This document shows, in pieces, positions 1-11,558 of a stretch of DNA of 64,000 bases. The position numbers and the translations under genes were made by a program. The DNA lies in NCBI GenBank assembly GCA_030770535.1, contig JASVEC010000028.1, forward strand, positions 620,001-684,000. Direction: 5' to 3'. The first letter of the stretch is position 1. Each line of letters begins with the position of its first letter. The notes under the pieces were generated by a model that worked only from the letters and a program-made list of their open reading frames with translations, had not been told where the DNA came from and did not search any database. Source of the stretch: Batkoa obscura (lineage: Eukaryota > Entomophthoromycota > Entomophthoromycetes > Entomophthorales > Batkoaceae).

Positions 1-1673
1 AAAATTTCACTTTTTAACTTTCGTCTCTAGTTGAAATCCCCTCTATAGTATTAGATCTAGGATCCGATACGACGCGTATCGGACATGCAGGGGAAGATTG
101 TCCACGTAGTATGTTTCCTACAAATTTAGGTAAAAGAATAGGTGATTTTATCCCAGGAATCGATGGAGGATTTAGTAGTTCAAATAATAAGCATAATTAT
201 ATTGGTGGTATTGGAAATACAGTTAACCATATACCTGGGGTTGAAATGGTAAATCCATTTTCTGAAGGAGAGAGTAAGTTTTGTTTGTTTGTAAAATTAA
301 TATATTTTTTAGATGAAAAAGAGAACGGATTTCGAATGATTTACTAATATTAATTTTACATTTCTAGTTGTCGATTATGACGCTTTTGAATCCGTTTGTA
401 GTTATGCATTCAATCACTCTTTACGTTTAGGCTCCAATGAACAACCATTGTTATTTACCGAATATTCATGGGCTAGTTTAAATCAAAGGGAGAAAGTAAC
501 CGAATTGATGTTTGAAACTTTTGATATTCCTGCTTTATATTTAGCTAGAAACGCTGTTTTATCTGCGTGAGTTTAATATTTTTTTAATGTTTTAAGATGA
601 TAGAGATTAACAGAGGTTCTGAATTTTAGCTTTGCTAGTGGTAGAACAACTGCTTTAGTTTTAGATTCAGGAGCTTGTATGACTTCTGCAGTTCCTGTTT
701 ATGATGGTTATGTGTTAAAGAAAGGTAAGAAATAGTATAGTAAAATTAATTAACTGAATATAATATTTTTTTTCTTTAGGGATATTTAAACAACCATTAG
801 GAGGCAATGATATCAATGAATATATTATTGAAGATTTAAAAAAATTATATAATTATGAAGTAACGCCATCCTATTTAATTAAAAATAGACAAATACTAGA
901 AGCGGAAGCCTTACCTCAATTAGAGTTAAAACAGTTCGAGAATACTACAGAATCATTTAATAAGTTTATGAAATTAGTAAGGATAAATTTTGTTATAGTG
1001 ATAATAATTTATTCCTTTTAAATTTAGAATGCAGTTAATGAGTTTAAAGAATCCACTTGTCAAATATTTGAATCCTTTTATAATCAAAAGTAAGTTAATA
1101 AATAACAAAATAGACCGTTTTTAACAACTTTTATAATAACAATTAATTTAGTGCCATCGATACGCGTCCTGGTAAACCTTATGAATTTTCTGATGGTTAT
1201 AATCGAATTTTTGGCTCGGAACGTTTCCGTTATGGGGAAATAATGTTTCAACCCAATTTATTAACTAATCATAAAAAAGACATGAATAGTATCTCGAAAT
1301 TAATAGTTGATAGTATCAACTTAATGGACGTTGATTTAAAACCACATCTTTGTCATAATATTATATTAAGTGGTGGGAATACCTTAATTAATGGATTTAA
1401 TGATAGATTAGGTTATGAATTAAATAGTCAATTGTATGGGGTAAGTGAAGATAATATTATATAATATAATTTAGTAATGTTTTTTTTTTCATTTTTTATA
1501 TTTTATAGCAAAGAATTAAATTAATTCATGGGCCTAATAATTTTGAAAGAAAATATACTAATTGGTTAGGTGGTTCTATTTTATCTTCTTTAGCTACTTT
1601 TAATCAATTGTGGCTATCTAAATCCGAATATCAAGAATCTGGGACTTCTATTATTGAGAAAAAATTTGCTTAA
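1..1673 (+). CDS. ARP4: Actin-related protein 4 (Arp4/BAF53 family), 5' end outside window
   Basis: Nuclear actin-related protein expected in the NuA4, SWR1 and INO80 chromatin complexes. The window opens in an intron whose acceptor ends at base 30. The exon then reads into the ATP-binding phosphate-1 loop ([16 protein letters not shown]), and later exons give the phosphate-2 loop ([17 protein letters not shown]), the adenosine-site motif [12 protein letters not shown] and the C-terminal [17 protein letters not shown], in the normal Arp4 order. About six short introns follow, with GTAAGT-type donors near 273 and 1439. The stop is TAA at 1671-1673. Only the first exon or exons, a few residues, are missing upstream. 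The order and wording of the motifs fit Arp4/BAF53 better than conventional actin, for example in the segment [24 protein letters not shown]15 starts 281 bp downstream on the same strand. Confidence 0.9.
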
Positions 1674-1954
1674 ATAAAGTTTATTATTTTATTATTTTAT
1701 ATATTTGTATTATGTTTAATAATTTATTTTTTGATTTTTGATTTTTTTGTTACATGCTACTTAAAATTATTGAAAGAATCCAACCAATTAAAGTTAGAGA
1801 TGAAATTATTAAAAATTTTATGGGATAAAAAAAGTCAATTAAGGATAAAGATTCAATATCAAAACTCGATCTTTTGATATTTTCAATAAATAATAAAATA
1901 TTAAGTCAATAGAGACGATTGAAAAGAGATAGAAGAAATTAAAAGTAAGAAAAG

Positions 1955-4900
1955 ATGAATCAACAAGAATTACCCAAAAAAGAGTTAGCTTTGTATAAAT
2001 CAATGCTCGTAATTTAACATTCTTTTTTACTCAATTATATAAACTAATAAAATCAAATCATTTTATTATAGAAACTCTTTGAATTCAAGCAATATAAAAA
2101 AGGATTAAAAACTGCAGAAACTGTTTTAAAAAAAGTACCTGAGCATGGAGGTAAATCTTATTTTTAATAATATCATAATATCCTTAGGACTAATCCATTT
2201 TCCTTTTTTTATTATTATTATTTATTTCAAAATAAATAGAAACCTTAGTTCTTAAAGGTTTATTTTTATCCCATCTTAATAGAAAAGAAGAAGGTTTTGA
2301 ATTAGCTAAAAAAGGGTTAAAGATTAATCCAAATAGTGGAACCTGTAAGTAATATATAATTTAAAATACAAATTTGAAAAAAGATAATAACAATACTAAA
2401 ATTAAATTAAAAGCATGGAATGTTATGGGTATTATGTATCGAAATGAAAGAAATTATAAAGATGCATTAAAATCTTTTATTGAAGCTATTAAGTTTGATA
2501 AAGTAAATCAGATTACATTATTTATTAATATTTTGAAAATTATAAATAATTAACATTAATTTATTTTTCATGTATATAGAATAATTTTCAAATTATAAGA
2601 GATATCTGCTACCTTCATATTCATCTTAGAAATTATGATTCTTTTAATGTAAATTATATAATCAATTATAAACTCAAATCAATCAATTTAAAATTTATAA
2701 TAGGAAATGAGTCAATTTATATTAAGTGCACGACCAGCGAATCGAGCCTTTTGGGGTGGTTTAGCAGTATCTTATCATTTAGTTAATAATTTAGATTCTG
2801 CTATCAAAGTGTTGGATGCTTATATTGAAACATTTTATGTAAATTTTAAATTGAAGTTAAATTAACTAAATATTAATAATGATTTTATTTTATTTATTTA
2901 GGAATCTAAAAATGTACCTGATTATGAACATTCCGAATTAATGTTATATCGTAATTTATTATATCAAGAAAATGGACAATATGAAAAAGCAAAACTCGAT
3001 TTGGACATTATTGAAAAAGATACATTTGATAAACTATCTCTTACTTTGTATAAAGGTAAAAAATTAGCGTATTTTTATTTTACACTTATTAATTTGATTT
3101 GATTTAATTTAGCTCGTATTTTAAAAAAACTTGGGGATAAATTAGGAGCTTCCGAAACTTATAGAAAATTAATTAATATTAATCCAGACTGTAAAGAATA
3201 TATATTAGAATTATTGGATATTGAAGAGTTAAATAAGGGTAAATTATATATCTATTATTAATTAAATAATTTAATTTATTTTTAATATAGATAATTTAAC
3301 TCATGAAGATAATCAACGAGTATTAACTATATTTGATGATTTACGTCGAGATAATCCAAAATCAAATTTATTAAAATATTTACCCTTAGTTTATAGTAAT
3401 AGTGAACAATTTGAAAGTTATGCTAAACCGTATATAACTCATGCCATCAAAAAAGGAATCCCATCTTTATTTTCAAATTTAAAAGATTTATATAAAAATG
3501 AAGAAAAGAAAGAAATTATTATTAAAATTATTGAAGAGATTTATAATGAAAGTAAAAATAGTAAAGATTTACAAGTTAATGGAAATGGTAAAACTTTGAT
3601 AAAATAATGAATTGAATTATATATTTATTGAATTTGTTTTATTTAGGTACTTCAGTTGCCAATGAAATTATTTGGAGTGAATACTTTTTATCTCAACATT
3701 ATGATAAAATTGGAAATCATCAAAAAGCGTTAGAATTTATTGAATTAGCTATTCAAAGGGAACCTAAAATGGTAGAATTATATATGACTAAAGCTAGAAT
3801 TTATAAGGTAAATAGAATTAAAAAATATTATTTATTATTTAAAATATTATAAATTAATAATTAATATATAATATATTAGCATCTTAAAAACATTGAAGTA
3901 GCTAGTGAAGTTATGGAAGAAGCAAGAAAAATTGATCTTGCTGATCGATATGTTAATACAAAATGTACTAAATATTTGTTACGTAATAATAAAGTAGAAG
4001 AAGCAGAAAATATTATTACTTTATTTGTTAGAGTAAGTTGAGAAATTAATCTATAATTTATATAGATAATAACATATTAAATTGATTCTTTTTTATAGCC
4101 TGATTCCAATGACAAATTAAATGAATTAGCTGAAAATCAATGTTTATGGTTTGAAATTGAAGCAGCTAAATCTAGATATCGTCAAAATCAAATTGGCCTA
4201 ACATTGAAAAAAGCTCATTTAATTGCTAAAGTAAATTGATTAAATTTTCTTTTATTATTATATAATATATAATATTTTTTTTAGCATTTTAATGATTTTG
4301 AAGATGATCAATTAGATTTCCATGGTTATTGTATGAGAAAATCAACCGTTCGCCCTTATTTAAGGTTATTATTATTATATTCTAATTAATAATAATAATT
4401 TAATTTAATTTAATTTAATTTATAGAGCTTTAGTATTTGAAGATAAACTTTATTGTAATAAAACTTATATTCAAGCAGTAGAATTGGCTGCTAAGGTAAA
4501 TATTATAATTAAATTTGAAAAATTAGAATTAACAATTAAATTTTTAGTGCTATGTTATGATAGCTGAGAATCCAGAAGCAGCTAAAAATGCGGATAATCC
4601 AGAATATAGTAAATTTTAATATTTTTTATATTAAATTGAAACATAGTTTTTATATAATGTATTAACCTACTTTCATTATAAATAGCTAAATTAAGTGCAG
4701 CTGAAAAGAAGAAATTAAAATTAAAACAAAAGAAAGCATTACAAAAATCTAATCAAGAAAATGAAAAAAATAATGAACTTACAGGGAAAAATGGTAAATT
4801 AAATTATTATTATTATTATAATTCCAATAAGTTATTTATTTTTATTATTTTTATTCTAGAATCTAAAAAAGATGAAGATCCAAAAGGATTAAAATATTTT

Positions 4901-5367
4901 TCAGTAAGTTTTAAAAAAAATAATAATTTGTTAATATTAATAATTTATTAATATTTATTAAGATTCAAGATCCCCTTGAAGAAGCATTTAAATTAATTAA
5001 ACCAACACTTGAATTTGAAGATTTATCATTATCTTATGTTCAAGCTTGTTTTGAAGTATTAATTCGACAAAGTAAATTTTATTTATCATTTTATCTTATA
5101 AAAAGATTATATTAACGATTTATATTATTATTAGATAAATTCCTTCTCAGTTTAAAGATGATATTAAAATCTATCAAATTAGATTCTAAAGATGTATTAA
5201 TTCAAGAACAACTTAAAAAATTTATAGAATGTTTTAATGAAATTAAAAAACAAAAGAAGATACCTGAATATTTAATAAATACAATTGAAAATCAATTGAA
5301 GAAGGTAACTGTAGACTATCCAGAATATTTAGATACAATTGTTGGTTTACAAGGATTGAAGATTTAA
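1955..5367 (+). CDS. NAA15: NatA N-terminal acetyltransferase auxiliary subunit Naa15 (TPR protein)
   Basis: Ribosome-bound scaffold subunit of the NatA complex, which holds the catalytic Naa10 and acetylates N-terminal Ser/Ala/Thr/Gly after Met removal. The start ATG at 1955 gives MNQQELPKKELALYKSML, the Naa15 N-terminal form (PKKE-LYK). TPR helices follow across many exons: EHGETLVLKGL, NYKDALKSFIEAIKFD, RPANRAFWGGLAVSYHL, then the later repeat LSQHYDKIGNHQKALEFIELAIQREP near 3690-3770. A lysine-rich stretch (KLSAAEKKKLKLKQKK, about 4687-4735) matches the charged C-terminal region of the family. The gene is cut by at least 15 introns of roughly 50-90 bp. The last exon ends in VGLQGLKI and a TAA at 5365-5367. 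Family assignment is firm; exact exon borders were read by eye. A miniature repeat begins 79 bp past the stop. Confidence 0.9.
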
Positions 5368-5445
5368 TCAAGTGAAAAATTAAAAGATGAAGATACGATT
5401 ATATGTTGATGTGACTTTTTAATGAATAAAATTATTAAAAGTAGC

Positions 5446-5552
5446 ATATGATGATGTTTTTTTCTGTTTCATTGCTTTTTCCGTTTTTTAAGCGCTATTT
5501 GAGTGAAAAGATTGTTAGTAAAATTCTTAAATAAAAAAATACTTCCCCATAT
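5446..5552 (+). mobile_element. Miniature inverted-repeat element, copy 1
   Basis: Ends are ATATGATGATGT and ACTTCCCCATAT, with the family core AAGCGCTATTTGAG inside. T-rich left and A-rich right subterminal tracts extend the inverted repeat. Lies 79 bp past the NAA15 stop codon. Confidence 0.85.
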
Positions 5553-5727
5553 CTTTATTTGATTATCATTATTTTGAGTTAAAAATTAAGTTTGTGAAAT
5601 AATTAAAAATGGGGTTAGATTATTTTTTGTTGTTTTGTCATTTAATGAACTTGATTTAATAGCTTGGGAACCTATTTTTTATTTTATTTTAAGTGTATTG
5701 TTACTTTGAGAAAATATTTTAATAATA

Positions 5728-5834
5728 ATAATGGGAATGTATTTTTGTCTTTAAGAACTCTACTAACAATCCTTCCACTCAAATAACACTTAAAAGATGG
5801 AAAAAGTGATGAAGCTAAAAAAACACCCACATAT
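5728..5834 (-). mobile_element. Miniature inverted-repeat element, copy 2
   Basis: Family member in reverse orientation, read on the minus strand as ATATGTGGGTGT... to ...ACATTCCCATTAT. It shares diagnostic variants (GTGGGTG, TTTAGCTTC, CCATCTTTT) with the copy at 59595-59700, and so does its right-hand flank. Confidence 0.8.
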
Positions 5835-6187
5835 AGTAAAAATATAGTTAAATATTAATATCATCTTATTATGTTTATTATTATGTTTATTATAAGATCG
5901 TTTTTATTAAATTATTTTAATTAGTAATAATATTAAAAGTCATTTTGATAAAATAAAAATTACAATAAAATGAAGCTATTTTTCTAATTTCATTATATAA
6001 ATTTTTTTATTTAAATAATCTTTTATAAAATATAAATAAACTTGATAATTGTAATTAATTGTTAACTAAATGTACTAAAAATACATTTTAAGATTTCAAT
6101 TTAAAAAGTAATTAGGTAATTCCCCATTATTATTATTTTTGTCTAAGGGTAATGAAACAACATTTAATTTAACCTAGACAAATTGCT

Positions 6188-6345
6188 ATGAGTGAAGATT
6201 TCCTCAATCTCAGTAAAATATGAATCTTCCTTTAAATTTTTACTAAAATAACGAAGTTCCGTCACTACAGTATAATAAAAAAAACCCCTTCAGATTCATC
6301 ATTCTTTTTATTATATCACTTTTCAACTTTTTTAAAATATTCTAA
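6188..6345 (+). CDS. Candidate tiny spliced membrane protein (37 aa)
   Basis: Not a recognised family. Exon 1 (6188-6212) reads MSEDFLNL and ends at a GTAAAA donor in phase 1. Exon 2 (6257-6345), after an AAG acceptor, continues in phase with PSLQYNKKNPFR and then a hydrophobic run (FIILFIISLF) up to a TAA. The 44-bp intron is normal in size for this window. Evidence is only reading frame, splice signals and a plausible single membrane span; chance is possible in such A+T-rich DNA. Confidence 0.25.
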
Positions 6346-6894
6346 TAATAAATGAGTAATAATTAAAAAAACTGTTCCAAAATAACTACCACTGTTAATA
6401 AAATATTCTCAAACTGAATCCATTTCATATCGATTTCTGAAACAATGGCTTATAGTTTTTCAAACTACCAATAATGACCTAATTTTTATTATTTTTTAAT
6501 TCAAACTAGTAATTTTATTTATTTTAATAAATAATATAACTTAAAAACCATTATACAATTTAATATTACATTGTGTTTTATTTCTAAAAAGTATATAGAA
6601 CAAATAGAATCTTTATCCTCACCTTTTTTGTTATCACGCGACTTTATAACCTATCTTTTTCAACGTTAATCAAATAGCTTTTGATTCATGATTCTAAATC
6701 ATATTAACTTGAGTAACATTGTGGAGCATTTCGTTGAACCAATCAAATTTAAGGCTAGATAAAACTTTAAAATTTAGTATAAAATCAAACTAAACTTGAT
6801 TTTATGTTAATTTAATTTTTTTTAAAAGAAAATTTTAGTTATCTCTTTTCATTACTATTGTTATTATAAGTTAACGTCAATTATCAATTCAAAT
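6346..6894. other. Spacer
   Basis: A+T-rich spacer upstream of a small secreted-protein ORF. No repeat or gene was recognised. Confidence 0.5.
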
Positions 6895-7155
6895 ATGTTT
6901 AAAAGAATTTGTATATTTTTCTATCTATTATTCACTGTGTTTTCAATCCCTTTATTATTACCTAGGAATTTGAATGATTTTCAATCAGGTTGTAGTACTG
7001 GTATAAAAAGTATAAGATTATTAAATGGTAGGAATAATGAAAAAGAATGGAAATTAATAACAAAATCAAATCAACATTATTTTAATATGGATTTATTTAC
7101 AACTACTCAAGGTCAAACATTACTATGGAATATTTTGGATTTCTTATCTTTTTAA
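6895..7155 (+). CDS. Small putative secreted protein (86 aa)
   Basis: Unrecognised single-exon ORF. Residues 1-20 form a good signal peptide (basic MFKR, then a hydrophobic IFFYLLFTVFSIPLLL core). The mature part is about 65 residues, polar, with one cysteine and a final hydrophobic turn (LLWNILDFLSF). It stops 342 bp from the convergent DnaJ gene. It could be a complete small secreted protein, or the first exon of a longer gene whose remainder I cannot trace. Confidence 0.4.
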   Translation: MFKRICIFFYLLFTVFSIPLLLPRNLNDFQSGCSTGIKSIRLLNGRNNEKEWKLITKSNQHYFNMDLFTTTQGQTLLWNILDFLSF

Positions 7156-7360
7156 AAATCAAATAGTTTTAATTTTTCGCTAAAAAAAATAAGTATATCT
7201 TTTTTATTTAACTGTGTTAAAAACCCCCTTTTTATTCTCTCATGAATTCTATTTTCTATATTTCTTTTATCTTGTATTTACCTATAAATAAAAAAATGGC
7301 AATTAAATTTCAGTTTATATAAAAATTTATTTAGAATTATATTGATATTCTTATTTTGAT

Positions 7361-7470
7361 ATATGAGAGTGTTTTTTTTTTGGCTTCATTATTTTTCCCA
7401 TTTTTTGAGCGCTATTTCAGCGTGAAAGGTTGTTAGTGAAATTCTTAAACAAAAAAATACATCCTCATAT
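7361..7470 (+). mobile_element. Miniature inverted-repeat element, copy 3
   Basis: Ends ATATGAGAGTGT and ACATCCTCATAT, core TTTGAGCGCTATTTCAGCG. It ends 26 bp beyond the stop codon of the DnaJ/TPR gene, within its probable 3' untranslated region. Confidence 0.85.
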
Positions 7471-7496
7471 ATTATATTATATTAATAAATTTTTAT

Positions 7497-9470
7497 TTAA
7501 AATCCAAAATGAAATTGATGTTCAAAACCACCACCTTGATGACTTCCATGACCTCCTTTTTGAAAGAAAAATTGGAATGGATCACCACCTGAAAATGGAT
7601 GTCCATGACCACCAAATGGATTCTCATTATGTCCATGACCACCAGTAGGATCATTTGGATCATCTCCTTGATCAAATCGAGCTTTTAATTCTATATTAAA
7701 ATAATAATTATTAATAACTTAAACTCATAGAAATAAATAAATAAATAAATAAATAGATTTTTTTACCTTCATTTGATAACACTTCATAAGCTTGATTTAA
7801 TTCTGCCATTTTCTTTTCAACTTCTTCTTTTGGTAAATCACCACGATAAGTATCTGGATGCCATTTTCTGGCTAATTTTAAAAATGCCTTTTTAATTTCT
7901 TTTTGTCCTGCATTTCGGGATACTTGTAAGATTTTATAATAATCTTTTTGTTTACTTTGTTTTAATTTAATTTGTGCATTTCTTAATTTTTCTTTAATCT
8001 AATACAAATATAAAAATTAGTTGAATATTATCATTTGTTGTTTGATTGTTACTCACCTTTTTATCTCCTTCTTTGATTTCATTAGCTTTCTTTAAATCTT
8101 GAATTGCTTCTTCATATTTTTCCATTAATATATATACTTCAGATCTAGCTACTAAGGGTATTGAAGATTCTGGTTGAAGTTCAATTGCTTTCGTACAACT
8201 ATCAATACTTTTTCCTTTATTCTTAAGCTAAATAATTAGTTAATTAATTATAATAATATAAATAATATTATAATTTACTCTTTGATTAGCAATACAATTA
8301 TAAATGTATAATTTGCCCATTAATTGATTTGGACCGAAATCTGTAGCACCAATTTCATTAACAATTTCCTTTAATTTAGCTTCAATAGAAATTAATAAAC
8401 CGTTATTATTATCATTATCTAAAATCTCATTAATTTCTTTCCAATCTTTCTTTTTATAAAGAGTTTGTAAGTTGGTCATTTGTTTTTCACTCTTTTTAAT
8501 TTGTTTAAATAAAGCTTTAAACTTTTTAGAATCTGGATCATAATGTAATATCTTCTTAACATTTTTAATAGCTGCATCAAAATCATACATTATATAATAA
8601 TTAATTAAAGCTAATTTTTGTAATGTTTCTTGATCTAAAGGAGATAATTGAATTACTCGACTATAAATGATAATAATAATAATTAGTTATTTATAGAATA
8701 TTAAACTAATAATTAACTTACGTCCAATCACCAATAGCTTCTTCATATAAATTTTGAGAAATAGCTGAATAAGCTCTTTTTTTACGTAACTCTAAAGCTT
8801 GTGGAGCTACCATTAATAGAAATGAAAATGTTTCTCCTGCTGATTTAAATTCTCTATTTTGTAGCTGTTTTTCACCAACAGAAATTAATTGACTTGCTTC
8901 ATTTACTTTTCCTAACTAAAATAATAAAAATCGTTATTACTATTACTTGATATAAATACAATAAAATAATTCTTTACCAATTCAATAGTATCTTGATGTT
9001 GTTCATTAGTACTTAAAAATTGCTTCAAATCTTTAATAGCCAATTCAAATTCGCCTTTTTTAGCATAGATTTTACCACGTTGTAAATAAGCCTAATTTTA
9101 AAATTAGTAAATAATTAGAGTATCAATAAAACATCAACTAACCTGATTAAAATCGGGTTTAATATCCAAAATAGAAGAAAAGTCATCAATAGCTTGTTGA
9201 TTTCTACCAAGAGTAACTAAAGCAGTGGCACGTTTAAAATAACTTAGATAGTTTTTTGGGTCAAGTTCTAAAAGTAATTTGTTAGATTTAAAGATTTTAA
9301 GAAATAAGTTTTTGAAACTTACCTATAGCGTTATTATAAGCTTCTAAAGCATCAGTAAATTGACCTTGAGATAAAAAAGAGTTAGCTTCAGTTAACCATT
9401 GTTCACTATTTTTTTCACAATTGGTCAATTGAAGTTGAAGTAATAACAATGAAAGTATATGGAATCTCAT
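7497..9470 (-). CDS. TPR-DnaJ co-chaperone of the ER lumen (DNAJC3/P58IPK-like)
   Basis: ER-lumenal Hsp40 that would deliver misfolded clients to BiP. The minus-strand start ATG (9468-9470) gives [15 protein letters not shown], a signal peptide, followed directly by TPR helices ([28 protein letters not shown]). Further TPR units run through several exons. The C-terminal J domain contains the catalytic HPD ([10 protein letters not shown], around 7850-7870) and helix IV ([14 protein letters not shown]). The tail is Gly/His/Phe-rich ([17 protein letters not shown]), ending FGF-stop at 7497-7499. The arrangement (signal peptide, TPRs, then J domain) is that of DNAJC3, which is retained in many fungi though absent from baker's yeast. 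Introns are short and number at least six. No C-terminal HDEL-type signal is present, as is usual for this family. Confidence 0.88.
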
Positions 9471-10332
9471 TGTTTTAAAATATTAATAACAATAATAAAA
9501 TTAAAAGAATAAAAAATTGAAATAACAGTCATATTATAAATTTAATTTATAGTTTTAGGAAAGTTTGGTAATTAATTTTTTTTAATCAATAACCAATCAT
9601 TTTTTACACTTTTGAATTTTCGTTAATGTTAGCAAATTATATTCTCTGTTCATGGTCCTTAGCCAACTTAATTTCCAATCTTTTTAAACCACATAATCGA
9701 AACTTGATTAAACTTCAAAAGCCAAGAGTGACTATTGGCTTAACAAATTAAATCATTTGTTATGGAAATTAATTGAAGCATGATCTGATTAATCTAAGCC
9801 TTTTTTCTTAGTCTAAAATTAATCAGAAAAGTAAGTTTATTAACTTTTCCGTTATTATCGACTATAGAAATGGACAAGTTTTATAATTTAAAGCAAATGT
9901 TTTAAACTAACTGCTTTTCAACAGTTCTTTATAATCATAATTATACTATTAAAAAAATGAAAAGGATTAAAGTAAATCAATATAATAAATTTAAACAAAA
10001 TCTAAATACCAATATAAGATTTATTTTTTGATAAATTTATTTTATACTTTCCTAATTTTATAATTTAACTCAAAGTAATTCCTCAACTTTACCGATCAAC
10101 ATTTGAAACTAAAAGCTAATTATTATGAAAAGATAGATCGGTTAACTATATAAAGCAGTATAAATCAATTTTCCAACTACCAATTCATATTTAGAAAGCA
10201 TTATCTATTTAACCCAGTAACAAAAGGTTATAATAAGCTTAATTTTCTTATTTACCAATATATAACGTTTAGTTTATCAGCTATCTTGATCTTATTTCAC
10301 TCTAACAAATGCTGCTCAGTTGGTGAGCTTTT
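9471..10332. other. Spacer with coding-like traces
   Basis: Divergent upstream region of the DnaJ gene. An unassigned 41-codon ORF lies at 9626-9751 (+; MLANYILCSWSLANLISNLF...). I would not call it a gene on present evidence. Short open stretches near 10080-10150 and 10195-10330 are ambiguous between frames. Confidence 0.4.
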
Positions 10333-10568
10333 ATGACTTGGATTGGGGCTATAAAGGCGTTATCTCGCATAAAGTGGGGGTTCATCTCTGGTGAAGCCAC
10401 CGTTTACGTGTTTTTCAAGTGAAGCCTAAAAGTATAATTAGTGATTCTTAAAATTATGTATACTTTTACCTAAGTCAAGGGGATACAATTCTCACCAAGC
10501 TTTACACTTTGAAGCTTTTTAAAAAGTTAGCTGTATGGTGGAAAGTTTCAAATTCAACAGCTCTATAA
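10333..10568 (+). CDS. Candidate small two-exon gene (59 aa)
   Basis: Unrecognised. Exon 1 (10333-10418) reads MTWIGAIKALSRIKWGFISG and continues through EATVYVFF to a GTGAAG donor in phase 2. Exon 2 (10475-10568), after a CTAAG acceptor, continues in phase (QGDTILTKLYTLKLFKKL, then AVWWKVSNSTAL) to TAA. G+C content is visibly higher than in the flanks. The protein is basic with several Trp and amphipathic stretches. The model rests on frame and splice signals only; it could be a gene fragment. Confidence 0.35.
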
Positions 10569-10948
10569 ACCCAATTAGTTAAATTTTTATTAAATAATTA
10601 ATAAATCTCACACTTTTTCTGAGCAACTTTTATCAAGAATAACATTTGAAGCTTTTGCAACAGTTTCTATAAAAGCTTGAGCATCTTAATAACGTCTTAG
10701 ATTAAATTTTTACTATTAGGTTATTGTATTACTTTGCAATTTGAATCGAAAAGGAGATTTCCAAGTATAGTTTCATTTGGGGGATATACAGAGCATTGCT
10801 CTGCTAAAAAATTAATTTTTTAATTTTAATCTTTTTTAATTCCTACTAATAAATTTTCTTTTCTCACATTCTTCACGAAAGGTGGAATACTTAATCAATA
10901 TACTAACATGTGTTAATTTTTTTGCTATACTATGCTAAATAATACAAA
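10569..10948. other. Spacer with minus-strand coding-like fragments
   Basis: On the minus strand two short stretches look coding: about 10719-10800 (SVYPPNETILGNLLFDSNCK) and about 10605-10685 (AQAFIETVAKASNVILDK). They do not join in one phase with a normal intron, which suggests decayed exons of one host gene. Family not recognised. Confidence 0.3.
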
Positions 10949-11158
10949 TTATTTTTTTCCGAAAAATTCAAAGTCATTGAGTTTACGGATGCAAACTTCG
11001 ATATCTTTAACATGGTCAAACTCCTAAAATAAAGTCAAAATCCAATATTCAGACAAAATTAAGATATATACCATAAAGCAGAAGTTATCATGGAGATCAA
11101 TGCTCAAAACTTCTTTGTAAGGAAGGAGAAGTTTTCAATGTCCTCCTGTACAACTCCG
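10949..11158 (-). pseudogene. RRM-domain fragment (SR-like RNA-binding protein), probably a gene relic
   Basis: Two minus-strand exons (11072-11158 and 10949-11023, with a 48-bp GTATAT...TTTAG intron) encode the second half of an RNA-recognition motif: LLPYKEVLSIDLHDNFCFM, then EFDHVKDIEVCIRKLNDFEFF, GKK and stop. The RNP1-like strand (DNFCFMEF) and the helix-2/beta-4 pattern (VCIRKLNDFEFFGK) are clear. The beginning of the domain (VQEDIEN) is in a different frame from the rest, so the reading frame is interrupted within exon 1, and I find no beta-1/RNP2 strand upstream. I infer a partial copy or decayed host gene; a mis-read intron is the alternative. Confidence 0.45.
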
Positions 11159-11453
11159 CTAAGTAAATAATCAATGTATATACGTGATATGTTTTTTTTC
11201 AAGAATAATATATTCAGTTGAAAATAAATGGGTAAAATAAGTACAGAAGAATGGCTAGGAAAGAAAAGCTAATCAGAGGACGCAAGCATCCCTCAAAAAC
11301 TAAGATGTTTTGGAAATTATTACAAGTTTGTGTTAGTCAAGGTATTTGAGTGACGTAACATAGGCTTACTGCAATCAGACTTTGAATTATGAGTATCATT
11401 AGCTGAACAAAAATAAGGAGTAAATCCAATTAGTTTCAAAAAGATATACAATT

Positions 11454-11558
11454 ATATGGGGATGTATTTTTTTGTTTAAGAACTTTGCTAACAATTTTTC
11501 CGCTCAAATAGCGCTTAAAAAATGGAAAAAGTAATGAAACCAAAAAAACATCCTCATA
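11454..11558 (-). mobile_element. Miniature inverted-repeat element, copy 4
   Basis: Begins ATATGGGGATGT and ends ACATCCTCATA. The core reads CAAATAGCGCTT, so it is in reverse orientation. It abuts copy 5 and shares the terminal ATA with it. Confidence 0.85.

Larger units (their letters stand above)
5368..6187. other. Spacer after NAA15
   Basis: Very A+T-rich spacer carrying two copies of the miniature inverted-repeat family (5446-5552 and 5728-5834, opposite orientations). The stretch next to the second copy (about 5835-5900) recurs beside another copy near 59.5 kb. Nothing else supportable was seen. Confidence 0.6.

Noticed and set aside
7493-7675. Overlapping short ORFs on both strands at the 3' end of the DnaJ gene
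   Set aside because: Shadows of the Gly/His-rich C-terminal codons of the DnaJ protein, whose frame ends at 7497.
10305-10395. tRNA-like stretch (GCTCAGTTGGTGAGC D-arm look-alike, then GGGGGTTCATC)
   Set aside because: No acceptor pairing, no anticodon stem and no T-stem; it overlaps a better protein-coding reading. Not a tRNA and not convincing as a tRNA-derived SINE.
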